Source of the DNA: Syntrophus sp964555065
Lineage (GTDB): Bacteria; Desulfobacterota; Syntrophia; Syntrophales; Syntrophaceae
Direction of reading: 5' to 3'
Assembly (NCBI GenBank): GCA_964555065.1
Contig: CAZKRB010000005.1
Coordinates: 1-64,000, forward strand
Length of the DNA: 64,000 nt
Both the position numbers and the translations under genes were made by a program. Below are positions 20,760-30,111 of the stretch, piece by piece (position 1 is the first letter of the stretch; each line of letters starts with the position of its first letter). The notes beneath the pieces were generated by a model. That model had not been told where the DNA came from. It was given only the letters and a program-made list of their open reading frames with translations, and made no database searches.

Positions 20760-21673
20760 AGCGAAAGCTTCCTTTCCACCAGTTCCTTCAACAGGGCGTA
20801 ATCATCCCCTTCAATCCAGGAAATGGCGATGCCGTGGCGCTCCATGCGCCGAAACCAGGTTTCCTGCCTTTTGGCGAAACGGCCGATGCGCACAGCCAGC
20901 TGCTCAACCATCTCCCCATAGGAGATTTTCCCCTGGAGATACAGGCCGGCATAGCGGTATTCCAGGCCAAAGAAGTGGAGCCGCTCCCAGGAAATGCCCG
21001 AACGGTGCAGTTCCTTCACTTCTTCGATCATCCCGGCCTCCAGGCGCTCCCTCAACCGCCGGGCGATCCGCTTTCGGAGGAGTTTCCGGTCCCAGTGAAT
21101 GCCGATGACCACCGGCACGATGGGAGGGCGGTCAGGTTGCGCTGCCGCTCCCGGCTCACGGGAAAAGGCGGCAATTTCCAGGGCGCGCATCAGGCGCGAA
21201 CGGTCCAGCAGGTCCGTCGTATTGTGAAGCGTCGGGTTCAACTCCAGCAGCCTCTGGTGGAGACTATGCAGCGGTTCATTCTTCAGGGACTCCCGCAGTG
21301 CGCAATTTTCCGGAACCTGCTCCATCCGGTATCCTTCCAGGACCGCGGAGAGGTACATCCCCGTTCCCCCCACCAGGACGGGCGCCAGGTCCCGGGAGAT
21401 CACCTCCTCGAAAACCTCGTAGAAGCGGGCCTGATACTCAAACACGTTGAACTCGTAATCGGGCTCCACGATGTCGATGAGGTGATAGGGGATAACCCCG
21501 CCATCGATCCGGTAGTCTTCCAGATCCTTTCCGGTCCCGATGTCCATCCCGCGGTAGACCTGGCGCGAATCAGCGGAAATAATCTCCGATTCAAGCTCCC
21601 CGGCCAGCCGTACCGCCAGCCTGGTCTTGCCGGATGCCGTGGCGCCGAGGATCACAACAAGGTTCGTCTTCAT
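20756..21673 (-). CDS. miaA: tRNA dimethylallyltransferase
   Basis: Prenylates A37 of tRNAs reading UNN codons. P-loop ILGATASGKT stands at the start, followed by SADSRQVYRGMDIGTGK and GGTGMYL. At 305 aa from the ATG at 21673 it matches the family. The frame is open another 61 codons upstream, but that extension has no homology-like content. It heads a two-gene unit with the glycosyltransferase. Confidence 0.96.
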   Translation of the reverse strand: MKTNLVVILGATASGKTRLAVRLAGELESEIISADSRQVYRGMDIGTGKDLEDYRIDGGVIPYHLIDIVEPDYEFNVFEYQARFYEVFEEVISRDLAPVLVGGTGMYLSAVLEGYRMEQVPENCALRESLKNEPLHSLHQRLLELNPTLHNTTDLLDRSRLMRALEIAAFSREPGAAAQPDRPPIVPVVIGIHWDRKLLRKRIARRLRERLEAGMIEEVKELHRSGISWERLHFFGLEYRYAGLYLQGKISYGEMVEQLAVRIGRFAKRQETWFRRMERHGIAISWIEGDDYALLKELVERKLSL

Positions 21674-21835
21674 GTCGCAAGCCAATCTTCTTGAATATTC
21701 CAGGCAATCAATGGTAGCAGAAAGACCCTTCCCGGTTGTGGAAGGCAGGAACGTTTCTCCGGGAGCGCAGAAAATCAGTCTCCCCTTCCTCTTTTCTTTT
21801 GCCTTGATGAGAATCGTCGTATAAATCAAACCGCC

Positions 21836-23230
21836 ATGAATGACAAGAGCCTTCATCTGGGGAAAGGCCCCATTCTCCCTCTGCTGCTGAAAATGAGCGG
21901 GCCGTCCATCGCCGCCATGCTGGCCATTGCCGTCTACAATCTCATCGACGCCTTCTGGCTTGCCCGCCTCAGCCCGAATGCCATGGCCGCCTTGACGCTC
22001 TGTTTTCCCATCCAGTTCATCTTCGGCGGCATCGGGGTGGGAACGGGAGTGGGGGCGGGGTCCTACGCCTCCCGGATGTTCGGGGCGGGAGAAGACTTGA
22101 AAGCCCGCCAGACGGGGGGGCAGGTGATCTTTCTTTCCGGCGCCCTGGGAGCGCTGTTTATCGGAGGGATCCTTGCCGATCCGGAGCCGATCCTGAGGAC
22201 TTTCGGCGCCACCAGGGAGATCCTGCCCCTGGCCCGCCAGTATCTCGTGACGGTGATCCCCGGCGTTCCCTTTCTTTTTTTGATCATGATGATCAGCAAT
22301 CTCCTTCGGGCGGAAGGCCGACCTCGCCTCGCCATGAATCTTTTTCTCGTCAATGCGGGCATCAGCGCCGTCCTCGATCCTTTCCTCATCTTCGGCTGGG
22401 GGCCTTTTCCCCGCCTGGGGATCCGGGGCGCCGCCCTGGCCGCTGTTCTATCCCAGGCGGCGGGGGGGCTCCTCGCCCTTTACTATCTGCAGCAGCGCGG
22501 TTCAAAGTACCGGCTGCAATGGCCTCATCTCCTCCCGAATCCGCCGATCCTCCTGTCCATCTATCAGACGGGGTTTCCTTCCATCATCATCAACCTCGTG
22601 GTCAGTCTGGGAGTCCTGGTGCACAACCTTGTACTCGCCGGCTACGGCAGCCTAGCCGTCGCCACCCTGGGCATCGTCTTTCGGACCAACGGGCTGATCA
22701 TGATGATGATGTACGGCATCGGCCACGGACTCATGCCCCTGGTCGGCTTCAGCGAAGGGGCGAGACTCTACGACCGGCTGACGGCAACGGTGAAGCTCGC
22801 CGTCAAAATTTCCGTCGGCATCGCCCTGCTGAGCCTGGCCGTTACGGAAGCCTTCGCCCCGGTTATCGCCGGCGTTTTTTCCCCGAACCGGGAGCTGCAG
22901 GCCCTGACGGTCAACGCCCTGCGCCTGAATGTCTGGATGCTCATCACCGCCGCGCCCAGCCTCATGTGGATCAACATGTTCATCGGCCTTGGACGGGGAA
23001 CCGCCGCCATGGTGCTGCTGGTCGGCCGCGACACCCTGATTCTCATTCCCCTGCTGCTGACCCTCCCTTCCCTTTTCGGCATCAACGGCGTCTGGATGGC
23101 CCAGCCCCTTGCAAGCGCCCTGGCCTTCCTCTTCATTCTTTATTGGACCAAACGCCAGTACCGGCTTTTTGCCGCCCAGAATTCGGAACCGGCAAGAAAG
23201 ATCCAGTCATCCACAACCATAACACTTTGA
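21836..23230 (+). CDS. MATE-family multidrug/cation antiporter
   Basis: 464 aa, with about 12 hydrophobic segments in two pseudo-repeats. PLLLKMSGPSIAAMLAIAVYNLIDAFWLARL is the usual N-terminal MatE segment type (shown in pieces: MSGPSIAAML then YNLIDAFWL), and GTGVGAGSYASRMFGAGE follows. It exports organic cations or drugs in exchange for H+ or Na+; the substrate is unknown. It is transcribed divergently from miaA across about 160 nt. Confidence 0.93.
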   Translation: MNDKSLHLGKGPILPLLLKMSGPSIAAMLAIAVYNLIDAFWLARLSPNAMAALTLCFPIQFIFGGIGVGTGVGAGSYASRMFGAGEDLKARQTGGQVIFLSGALGALFIGGILADPEPILRTFGATREILPLARQYLVTVIPGVPFLFLIMMISNLLRAEGRPRLAMNLFLVNAGISAVLDPFLIFGWGPFPRLGIRGAALAAVLSQAAGGLLALYYLQQRGSKYRLQWPHLLPNPPILLSIYQTGFPSIIINLVVSLGVLVHNLVLAGYGSLAVATLGIVFRTNGLIMMMMYGIGHGLMPLVGFSEGARLYDRLTATVKLAVKISVGIALLSLAVTEAFAPVIAGVFSPNRELQALTVNALRLNVWMLITAAPSLMWINMFIGLGRGTAAMVLLVGRDTLILIPLLLTLPSLFGINGVWMAQPLASALAFLFILYWTKRQYRLFAAQNSEPARKIQSSTTITL

Positions 23231-23405
23231 ATGCACAACATAAAAACACGAATTTCACTTTAAACTGCAAGCAGCGGATATTTATATTCAACTCGCAGAC
23301 TTTGATGGGGCCATGAACCGGCAAGGAAAGCGGTTGAAGTCGACGGAAAAATTGGTTAGATTGACGGGTAAACTTTAAAATTCTTCTCTGGAGAACGTAT
23401 CAACC

Positions 23406-23828
23406 GTGCCGAAGTCCACCCAACCGGAAGATTTGACCGGGCTGACCCTCCTCGGGCGGGAGTCCAAGCCTTCCAAAAAGCTGGAAACCTTTCCCAACCG
23501 TCATCCCGGCCGGGATTACACCGTCACCCTGGAGACAAAGGAGTTTACCTGCGTCTGCCCCATGACCGGCCAGCCGGATTTTGCCGAGCTTCGGATCTCG
23601 TACATTCCCAACGCCGCCATTGTGGAATCCAAGTCCCTCAAACTCTACCTTTGGTCCTATCGCAACGAAGGCATTTTCCACGAACATGTCACCAACGTGA
23701 TCCTGGAGGACCTGGTCGCCGCGCTGTCACCCCGCTGGTGCAAAGTGACGGCGAATTTCGGGGTGCGCGGGGGGATTTCCATCACCGTGGAGGCCGAATA
23801 CCAAATGCCGGGAAAGGCAGAACCATGA
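23406..23828 (+). CDS. queF: NADPH-dependent 7-cyano-7-deazaguanine reductase (QueF, type I)
   Basis: Reduces preQ0 to preQ1 in queuosine synthesis. Catalytic Cys is in EFTCVCPMTGQPDF, with the proton-donor Asp in the same motif, and the QueF motif ESKSLKLYLWSYRNEG is complete. At 140 aa it is the short unimodular type. The start is GTG. Its stop overlaps the next gene by 4 nt. I looked for a preQ1 riboswitch in the 175-nt leader and did not see one. Confidence 0.96.
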   Translation: MPKSTQPEDLTGLTLLGRESKPSKKLETFPNRHPGRDYTVTLETKEFTCVCPMTGQPDFAELRISYIPNAAIVESKSLKLYLWSYRNEGIFHEHVTNVILEDLVAALSPRWCKVTANFGVRGGISITVEAEYQMPGKAEP

Positions 23829-24997
23829 TCGATCCCGGAGAATCCACGCTGAACATGGATTTCGACACCCCCGTCGATCGCCGGGGAACGTCCTCGGAAA
23901 AATGGGAAAAATACGAAGGGCGCGACATTCTTCCCCTCTGGGTGGCGGACATGGATTTCCGCTCCCCCGAGGCCGTGATTGACGCCCTGCAGCATCGGGT
24001 GGCTCACGGAGTGTTCGGCTACACAAATCCCCCCTGCGAGCTCGTGGAAGTCGTCTGCGCCATGCTTGAGGATCTCTATTCCTGGAGCGTCGAACCGGAG
24101 TGGATCATCTGGCTGCCCGGCCTGGTCTCGGGCCTCAATGTGGCCTGCCGGACAGCCGGACACGAAGGGGATGAAATTTTGACGGCGACCCCCGTCTATC
24201 CCCCCTTCCTGACCTCCCCCGGGTTTGCCGACCGCCGGCTGAAAACGCTCCCCGTCATCGACGAGGGAAATCGCTGGGGATTCGATTTTGACCGCCTTTC
24301 GCAGTCCCTGACCGCGAAGACGACCCTCTTTCTCCTGTGCAACCCCTTCAATCCCGTGGGGCGGGTTCTGGATGAAGACGAGCTGATCCGGCTGGCGGAG
24401 ATCTTTGCCGGAAAGGACCGGATCATCTGCTCCGATGAAATTCACTGCGGCCTGATTCTTGATCCGGCCCGGCGCCACATCCCCCTGGCCACGCTGGATC
24501 CCGAGATCGCGGAGCGGACCATCACCCTGATGGCGCCTAGCAAAACGTTCAACATCCCCGGACTGGGCTGCTCCTTTGCCGTCATCTCCCATGAGCCGCT
24601 GCGCAGACGGTTCCGCCGGGCCATGGCCGGCATTGTTCCGCACGTCAATGCACTGGGGTTCACCGCGGCACTGGCCGCTTACCGCGACAGTTCGGCCTGG
24701 CATGCCGCGCTGCTCTCCTATCTGCGCGGAAACAGCCTGCTGGTGGAAGACGCCGTTGCCCGCTTCCCCGGCCTTTCCATGCATTCCGTGGAGGGCACCT
24801 ACCTCGCCTGGATCGACACCCGGCCGACCGGCCTCGAAGATCCGGCGGACTTTTTCGAAAAGGCCGGGGTGGGGCTTTCCGATGGCCGCTACTTCGACGG
24901 TCCGGGATTTGTCCGGCTTAATTTCGGCTGCCCCCGGGAAACCCTGAAGGAGGCCCTGCGGCGAATGGCTCAGGCCCTGGAAGGGCTCACGCTTTAA
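23825..24997 (+). CDS. PLP-dependent C-S lyase / aminotransferase, MalY-PatB family
   Basis: 390 aa, fold-type I PLP enzyme. The N-terminal RRGTSSEKWEKY and LPLWVADMDF are hallmarks of the cystathionine beta-lyase PatB group. The PLP-binding Lys lies in APSKTFNIPGL, and CNPFNPVGR is conserved. Expected activity is beta-elimination of cystathionine or cysteine conjugates; true substrate unknown. Translationally coupled to queF (ATGA). Confidence 0.9.
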   Translation: MIDPGESTLNMDFDTPVDRRGTSSEKWEKYEGRDILPLWVADMDFRSPEAVIDALQHRVAHGVFGYTNPPCELVEVVCAMLEDLYSWSVEPEWIIWLPGLVSGLNVACRTAGHEGDEILTATPVYPPFLTSPGFADRRLKTLPVIDEGNRWGFDFDRLSQSLTAKTTLFLLCNPFNPVGRVLDEDELIRLAEIFAGKDRIICSDEIHCGLILDPARRHIPLATLDPEIAERTITLMAPSKTFNIPGLGCSFAVISHEPLRRRFRRAMAGIVPHVNALGFTAALAAYRDSSAWHAALLSYLRGNSLLVEDAVARFPGLSMHSVEGTYLAWIDTRPTGLEDPADFFEKAGVGLSDGRYFDGPGFVRLNFGCPRETLKEALRRMAQALEGLTL

Positions 24998-25068
24998 AAG
25001 GAAACCCGCCGCGGCCTGATTTTACCGGCAGCGGCTCAAAGGCAAACGTTTTTTCATGGGAGGAAAGG

Positions 25069-25320
25069 ATGGCCTTGAAGATCAAGATCTACACGCTCAG
25101 TACCTGCAGTCACTGCAAAGCCGCCAAGAAGTTCTTCAACGACTGCTCGGCAGATTACGATTGTGTCGAGGTGGACCTGCTGGCCGGTGAGGAGCGGGTC
25201 CGGATGCTCGAAGAAGTCATTAAAGTCAATCCAGCCATCTCCTTCCCCACGATCCTCATCGGTGATGAGGTCATTGTGGGATTCCAGGAAGACCGGCTCC
25301 GGGAGGCCCTGGGACTGTGA
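25069..25320 (+). CDS. Glutaredoxin-like protein
   Basis: 83 aa, thioredoxin fold with redox motif CSHC at residues 13-16 and the cis-proline segment ISFPTILIGD. It resembles the small NrdH/glutaredoxin-like proteins of anaerobes. It directly precedes, and overlaps or abuts, an FTR-like iron-sulfur protein that could be its electron donor. Start supported by GGGAGGAAAGG. Confidence 0.9.
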   Translation: MALKIKIYTLSTCSHCKAAKKFFNDCSADYDCVEVDLLAGEERVRMLEEVIKVNPAISFPTILIGDEVIVGFQEDRLREALGL

Positions 25321-25322
25321 CA

Positions 25323-25664
25323 ATGGACCGGGAAATCCTCTACGACAGGCTGAAGAAGATCAACGAACCCAAGGGTTTCTTCTTTAACAAGGATCGAACG
25401 TGGGTTCTCGATCTCCTCGAAAGCCTGCTGATTAACAGGGAGCGTTACGGGTACATGTCCTGCCCCTGCCGACTGGCGGCCGGCGATCGGCAGCGGGATC
25501 AGGACATCATCTGCCCCTGCGCCTACCGGGAACCGGACATCGCGGAGTACGGAAGCTGCTATTGCGCGCTTTATGTCTCCGGCGACTGGAACGAGGCCGA
25601 AGGGACTCACCCGCTGGTTCCCGAGCGCAGGCCCCCGGGAAAGATTCTCGGGATTTCTCCCTGA
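25323..25664 (+). CDS. Ferredoxin-thioredoxin reductase catalytic-subunit-like protein
   Basis: 113 aa from the ATG; a GTG at 25317 overlapping the previous stop is also possible. Six cysteines in three CxC pairs (C47-C49, C64-C66, C79-C81) reproduce the FTR beta-subunit pattern, which holds a [4Fe-4S] cluster next to a redox-active disulfide. With the adjacent glutaredoxin it likely forms a ferredoxin-driven disulfide-reducing pair (established for FTR families, inferred here). Confidence 0.9.
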   Translation: MDREILYDRLKKINEPKGFFFNKDRTWVLDLLESLLINRERYGYMSCPCRLAAGDRQRDQDIICPCAYREPDIAEYGSCYCALYVSGDWNEAEGTHPLVPERRPPGKILGISP

Positions 25665-25699
25665 TGAGAGCCGCCAAGGAAAAGGGGAAAGAGAAAATC

Positions 25700-27262
25700 A
25701 TGAACGGCGCCGAAATGCTCGTCCGGACCGCTGCCCAGGCGGGGATCGAAGTCTGCTTCGCCAATGCGGGCACGACGGAAATCCACATCGTCAACGCCCT
25801 GGAGAAAATCCCCGGGATACGCCCCCTGCTCTGCCTTTTTGAAGGCGGATGCAGCGGCGCTGCCGACGGCTATGCCCGGATGAAAGGTCAGCCGGTTATG
25901 ACCCTGCTCCATCTGGGTCCGGGATGCGCCAACGCCGTCGCCAATTTTCACAACGCCCGCCGTGCCGGCTCGCCGATTTTCAACGTAGTGGGCGATCACG
26001 CGAGCTGGCACCGTCCCGCGGACCCGCTGCTCAACATGGACGTGGAAAGGCTGGTGGGAACCTTTTCGGGATGGCAGCGGACCAACGAATCGGTGGAGAG
26101 CATTTCTCTCGACGCGGCGGAGGGAATCTCCGCCGCCCTTTCCGGCCGGATCGCCACGCTCATTCTGCCGGCGGATCATGCATGGGCGGAACCCTCTTCC
26201 GCCGAGATCCACCTTTCCGGCTTCCGCTTCGACCCGGTGGATAAAGACGTCGTGGAAGAGGGCGCCAGGCTTCTGCGGACAGCCTCCCCCAAGGCGCTTT
26301 TCCTTGGCGGCCGGGCGCTGGGGACAATTGGGCTCCAGGCCGCGGCACGCATTGCGGCGGCGACCGGCTGCGATCTGCTCACCGATGTCTTTCCCGCCCG
26401 GATGGAACGGGGCGCAGGGACCCCTTTGGTCCGGAAAATCCCCTATTTTCCCGAACAGGCAACAGCGGCCCTGTCCCGCTATGGGGCCCTTTTGTTTGCC
26501 GGAGGGCGGGAGCCCGTCGCTTTCTTCGGTTATCAGGACATGCCCGGCCGGCTTCTGAAATCCGATCAGCGGCGCGTGCACATCGGAACCGGCCTCCAGG
26601 ATGAGGCCGAGGCCCTTTCCTGTCTGGCCGATGCGCTCGATGCCCCTGAATCTCCCCCTTCCGGTGCGCCTTTCATGGCTTCTCTCCAGCGGCCATCCCT
26701 TCCCGCAGGCGCCCTGAACCCGGAGAAGGCCTGCCGGGCGCTCGCCGCCCTGCAGCCGGAAAACGCCATTATCGTCGATGAATCCCTGACCTCTGGATTT
26801 TCTTACTATGCCATGGCGGCCGGTGCGGCGCCTCACACCCTCCTGTGCCTGACCGGCGGAGCGATCGGCCAGGGGATTCCCAGCGCCGCCGGGGCCGCGG
26901 TGGCCTGCCCTGATCGGACTGTCATCAATCTCCAGGCCGACGGCAGCGCCCTTTATACACTCCAGGCCCTCTGGACGCAGGCACGCGAAAACCTCAACGT
27001 CATTACCCTGATCTGCTCCAACCGGAGCTACCGGATCATCCGGATGGAACTGAAGCGGGCGGGGCTGCCCCAGGCCGGACCCGCCGCGGCCGCCCTGACC
27101 GATCTCGGCCATCCCGACCTTAACTGGGTAAAGCTCAGCGAGGGATTCGGCGTTCCCGCCACGTCCGTCTTTACCGTGGAAGAGCTGACAACCGCTTTTC
27201 TGCGGGCCCTGGCCGAAGCGGGACCGCACCTGATCGAAATGGTCTACAGCCTTGACTCTTAA
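25700..27262 (+). CDS. Thiamine-diphosphate enzyme, acetolactate-synthase-large-subunit-like
   Basis: 520 aa from the ATG at 25700, which has a purine-rich site upstream; an ATG at 25664 touching the previous stop is an alternative. Three TPP-family domains are visible: an N-terminal domain with the catalytic Glu in CLFEGGCSGAADGYARM, a central domain, and a C-terminal TPP-binding domain with ADGSALYTLQALWTQAR followed by NRSYRIIRMEL. The ADGS variant of the usual GDGS occurs in a decarboxylase-like subgroup. The reaction is unknown: acetolactate synthase proper is unlikely without a small subunit. Confidence 0.82.
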   Translation: MNGAEMLVRTAAQAGIEVCFANAGTTEIHIVNALEKIPGIRPLLCLFEGGCSGAADGYARMKGQPVMTLLHLGPGCANAVANFHNARRAGSPIFNVVGDHASWHRPADPLLNMDVERLVGTFSGWQRTNESVESISLDAAEGISAALSGRIATLILPADHAWAEPSSAEIHLSGFRFDPVDKDVVEEGARLLRTASPKALFLGGRALGTIGLQAAARIAAATGCDLLTDVFPARMERGAGTPLVRKIPYFPEQATAALSRYGALLFAGGREPVAFFGYQDMPGRLLKSDQRRVHIGTGLQDEAEALSCLADALDAPESPPSGAPFMASLQRPSLPAGALNPEKACRALAALQPENAIIVDESLTSGFSYYAMAAGAAPHTLLCLTGGAIGQGIPSAAGAAVACPDRTVINLQADGSALYTLQALWTQARENLNVITLICSNRSYRIIRMELKRAGLPQAGPAAAALTDLGHPDLNWVKLSEGFGVPATSVFTVEELTTAFLRALAEAGPHLIEMVYSLDS

Positions 27263-27318
27263 ATATATCACCCCCAAAACCCCTCAGAGACGAAGCGGGT
27301 TGTTCGGCGAGGCGCCCT

Positions 27319-27597
27319 ATGAATAACAGAATGTTCATCAATCCCCTCTATTCCAAACCCACTGTCGAGTACCCCTGCCGGTGGATCTATAAAGTGATCG
27401 GCATGGACTGCGAGCGGGTCCGGCAGGCCATTGTCGAAGTGGTGCAGGAGCGCCCCTGTGAAATCCGTTATTCCCGCAGCAGCGCCAGGGGAAAATATCA
27501 CAGCTTCTCCCTGGAGATGACCCTCACCAGCGACGAGCAGCGCCTCTCTATCTTTGAATCCCTGATGAAGCATCCGGCCATCCGGATTGTCCTGTAA
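27319..27597 (+). CDS. DUF493/YbeD-family protein
   Basis: 92 aa. YPCRWIYKVIGMDCERVRQAI and the C-terminal RLSIFESLMKHPAIRIVL match the ACT-like DUF493 fold. Family members are small proteins with no settled role, and E. coli YbeD lies beside lipoate genes. It is followed 3 nt later by an unknown gene in the same direction. Confidence 0.8.
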   Translation: MNNRMFINPLYSKPTVEYPCRWIYKVIGMDCERVRQAIVEVVQERPCEIRYSRSSARGKYHSFSLEMTLTSDEQRLSIFESLMKHPAIRIVL

Positions 27598-27600
27598 CCG

Positions 27601-28122
27601 ATGCCTCCAGAACACACCCCCTTTCCTAGAAAGCACTACCCGCTCCAGGAGGATGAGGCCCTGTACAGGGCTCTCTACGCGCGGACACAGAAAATCCGGG
27701 TGGAGGGCGAGCTTGTCGTTCCGCTCCTGACCTCCACTACGGCTTTAGTCGGGGCTTTAAGGACTGCACAGAGGCGCGGCCACCTGCGGATCGGCCTGGA
27801 AGCTGCGGAGGAAAAGCTGGCCCGCGAGCGGCAGGGGCTGCTGAAGATGGAGCGTGAGCAGGGTCTCCAGGTGGGAAAGCGGATTTCGCGGTTGATCCTC
27901 GTCGCCGACGATGGTACGGAGCGGTTTTACCGAAGCGTTGAGTGGCTGGCAAAAGATCACGCCTCCCGGATGCTGGTCTGCCGTCTCGATATCCCCGGTT
28001 CGGAAATCGGGCGGATTCTCTTCGGAGAAGAGCGAAACATCAAACTTCTTCTGGTCGACCACAAGGACAGCGTCTCGCTGATTTTCCAGAGCCTGATTCC
28101 CGAAGAAAAGGAGAAAGAGTAA
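27601..28122 (+). CDS. Protein of unknown function, 173 aa
   Basis: Soluble, with no signal peptide. The N-terminal half is basic and rich in Arg/Glu, probably with a helical segment of about residues 55-85. The C-terminal half is beta-rich (RISRLILVADDGTERFYRSVE and IKLLLVDHKDSVSLIF). I do not recognise the family. It is packed between the DUF493 gene and a methyltransferase gene (1-nt gap), so it is probably part of one operon. Confidence 0.7.
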   Translation: MPPEHTPFPRKHYPLQEDEALYRALYARTQKIRVEGELVVPLLTSTTALVGALRTAQRRGHLRIGLEAAEEKLARERQGLLKMEREQGLQVGKRISRLILVADDGTERFYRSVEWLAKDHASRMLVCRLDIPGSEIGRILFGEERNIKLLLVDHKDSVSLIFQSLIPEEKEKE

Positions 28123-28123
28123 G

Positions 28124-29077
28124 ATGCCCTTTACCTTGAACGTAACCACGGATTATCACCGGGAGAAGTTAGAGTCCCTCGGCTGGGAACTGACGGTGAA
28201 CAACGCCCTTTATCCCCCGGACAGCCCCTGCCGGACGGTTCTTAAAGACCCCTCCTCCTACGGGCGGCATCTTTATGAATATCTCCAGGCGGTCGTTCCC
28301 GGTTTTTCCCATCTCACCCGGATCCTCGAAATAGGCGGCGGCTACGGTTATCTCATGCGGGACTTTCTGGAATGCAATCCCCTTCTGCAGCCCCTCATGA
28401 TGGACCTTTCCCCGGTTCTGCTGCGGAAGCAGAATGAAACGCTCAAGGCGTTCGCGGTGACCTACCACGAAGGCGATTTTCTTGAGTGTGACGACGCGCT
28501 GCTGGAGGGCATCGAGCTGGCGGTGCTGAATGAAATCCTGGGCGATTTTCCCACGGCGGTTGACGTTCCCACGGAGACCCTGAAGGCAGACCTTTCACCC
28601 GATACGCTGGAAGAGCCTCTACAGCGGCTCCGCCGTCTTTATGACCGCTATTCCCTGGCGCACCCCACCACTCCGGTTTTTACCTTCAATCTCGGCGCCG
28701 TGGAAGCCCTGGAAAAGTTCTGTCAGGCGGGTGTTCCCGTCATTTTCCTGGGAGAGCACAGCTGCGAGGCCTCCGTCCCGGAGCACTTTGCCCGGTACAT
28801 CCACCTTGCAACCTCGGACAGCCCGCAGCGCATCGCCCTCAAGGGACACGATGAATACACCATCAAGATGTCCCATCTCCAGCAGGTGGGAGAGGCTTTC
28901 CAGTACCGGGTTCTCCGCGGCCCCTTCGCAGATTTCCTCAACATCCGATATGATGACCAGCTTCTTACCTGGCTGACAAGCCACGAGGTCGATGAAAGCA
29001 TCCAGGAGATTATTATCCAGTTCATCGAGGATCTCTTCCAGTACGAGTACCTGATCCTTACCCGGCCTGCAGGTTGA
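28124..29077 (+). CDS. Predicted SAM-dependent methyltransferase
   Basis: 317 aa. A Rossmann-type motif I, RILEIGGGYGYLMRDF, lies near residue 66, followed by the acidic residue of motif II in LMMDLSPVLL. The substrate is unknown. The C-terminal part is helical. The gene's 3' end overlaps the convergent HAD gene by 20 nt. Confidence 0.72.
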   Translation: MPFTLNVTTDYHREKLESLGWELTVNNALYPPDSPCRTVLKDPSSYGRHLYEYLQAVVPGFSHLTRILEIGGGYGYLMRDFLECNPLLQPLMMDLSPVLLRKQNETLKAFAVTYHEGDFLECDDALLEGIELAVLNEILGDFPTAVDVPTETLKADLSPDTLEEPLQRLRRLYDRYSLAHPTTPVFTFNLGAVEALEKFCQAGVPVIFLGEHSCEASVPEHFARYIHLATSDSPQRIALKGHDEYTIKMSHLQQVGEAFQYRVLRGPFADFLNIRYDDQLLTWLTSHEVDESIQEIIIQFIEDLFQYEYLILTRPAG

Positions 29078-29849
29078 TTCTTTCCGCAGGGACCTGAAAA
29101 GCGGGAAAATCGGGAAAGGGGCGGATATCATAATGAGACCCGCTCACGGCTCCCCTGGGGATCCGTTCCCGTTTCGATTTGAAAATCGTATCGGCATGCA
29201 GCAGGAGGATATCGCCCTCCGGGTCCAGACCTGCCACTGCTTCCAGGTTGTCCGGTTCATTGTCGACAAGGGCAAAGATTCTGTATCCTGCCTTTTGAAA
29301 ATGACGGACGCCGGCCACCTTTGAGGCCGTCACCTCTGCCCCCCAGCCGCCGGGATTCATATAAAGCAGTTCGTCAGGAAAGAATACATTGAAATTCCTA
29401 CTGATGCGATTGAGGGCGTGGAGCGTCTCCCTTCGAATTTCCTCCGGCCGGCCGGTGTTCAATCCGATGAACGTTGCCGGTTGAGACTGAAACCAGCGGA
29501 TCACCTCCATCACGCCGTTAAAGGGAAGGTGCGCTTCGATCGTGGTCAGGCTGGACCAGAACTTCTCCCGGTACCATTGCACAATGGCTTCAGAATGCGT
29601 ATCCGGAACGGCCATCGCCTTCAGAATCTCGCGAACTTCCGTTTCATGAACGTTAATATCGTCAAGGGCAAGATTCTGGAAAAAACGGCTGTCATGATGC
29701 CCGTCATAAGATTGAAGGGCATGGAGCATCAGGGCGCGCATGTCCAGAATCGTGCCGTCGATATCAAAGAGAATCATCAGCCGGTCTTCCGGGTGCCGGC
29801 GTTTTGTTTCCTCGAAGTGTTCCGCCAGACTTCTCATCCATTCACTCAT
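29058..29849 (-). CDS. HAD-superfamily hydrolase
   Basis: 263 aa from the ATG at 29849, which has GGAGGAG 5 nt upstream; the frame is open 57 codons further but without support. Motif I is LFDIDGTILD, motif II FIGLNTGRPEE, and a late acidic motif DNEPDNLEAV is seen. The substrate is unknown. Convergent with the methyltransferase gene. Confidence 0.8.
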   Translation of the reverse strand: MSEWMRSLAEHFEETKRRHPEDRLMILFDIDGTILDMRALMLHALQSYDGHHDSRFFQNLALDDINVHETEVREILKAMAVPDTHSEAIVQWYREKFWSSLTTIEAHLPFNGVMEVIRWFQSQPATFIGLNTGRPEEIRRETLHALNRISRNFNVFFPDELLYMNPGGWGAEVTASKVAGVRHFQKAGYRIFALVDNEPDNLEAVAGLDPEGDILLLHADTIFKSKRERIPRGAVSGSHYDIRPFPDFPAFQVPAERINLQAG

Positions 29850-30029
29850 TTTCTCTCCTCCAGATCGTTGTTCTCCTTCGTTGACCTTGCCGCCGGAGGA
29901 CCCGCCTGACGCTTTCCTCCCGGCCATGCCTTGCAGCCATGCCTTATAAAGGAAGAATATTTCTTCCCGATGAAGGTTTCGTGAAAAAATTGCAACAAAA
30001 GGCATTCCGGGAGGATTCACGAAAAAATC

Positions 30030-30083
30030 TTCATGATAGTTTCATCGTTTTGTCACTCCCCTGCAATAATTCTGCGTTATGGG
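30030..30083 (+). promoter_or_regulatory. Pho box promoter of the 819-aa protein / psd operon
   Basis: Half-sites TTCAT (30030), TTCAT (30041), GTCAC (30052) and GCAAT (30063) are spaced by exactly 11 bp. The -10 TATGGG starts at 30078, 15 bp after the start of the last half-site. The layout matches PhoB-activated promoters, where Pho boxes replace the -35. Confidence 0.85.
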
Positions 30084-30111
30084 TGTAATCCGACGAAAGG
30101 AAAAACTGCAG

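Noticed and set aside
23231..23405. Possible preQ1 riboswitch upstream of queF
   Set aside because: I found no preQ1-type hairpin with an A-rich pseudoknot tail.
25607..27277. A 556-codon minus-strand frame opposite the TPP enzyme
   Set aside because: Shadow of a GC-rich coding gene. Composition (Gly/Arg/His-rich) is typical of antisense frames.
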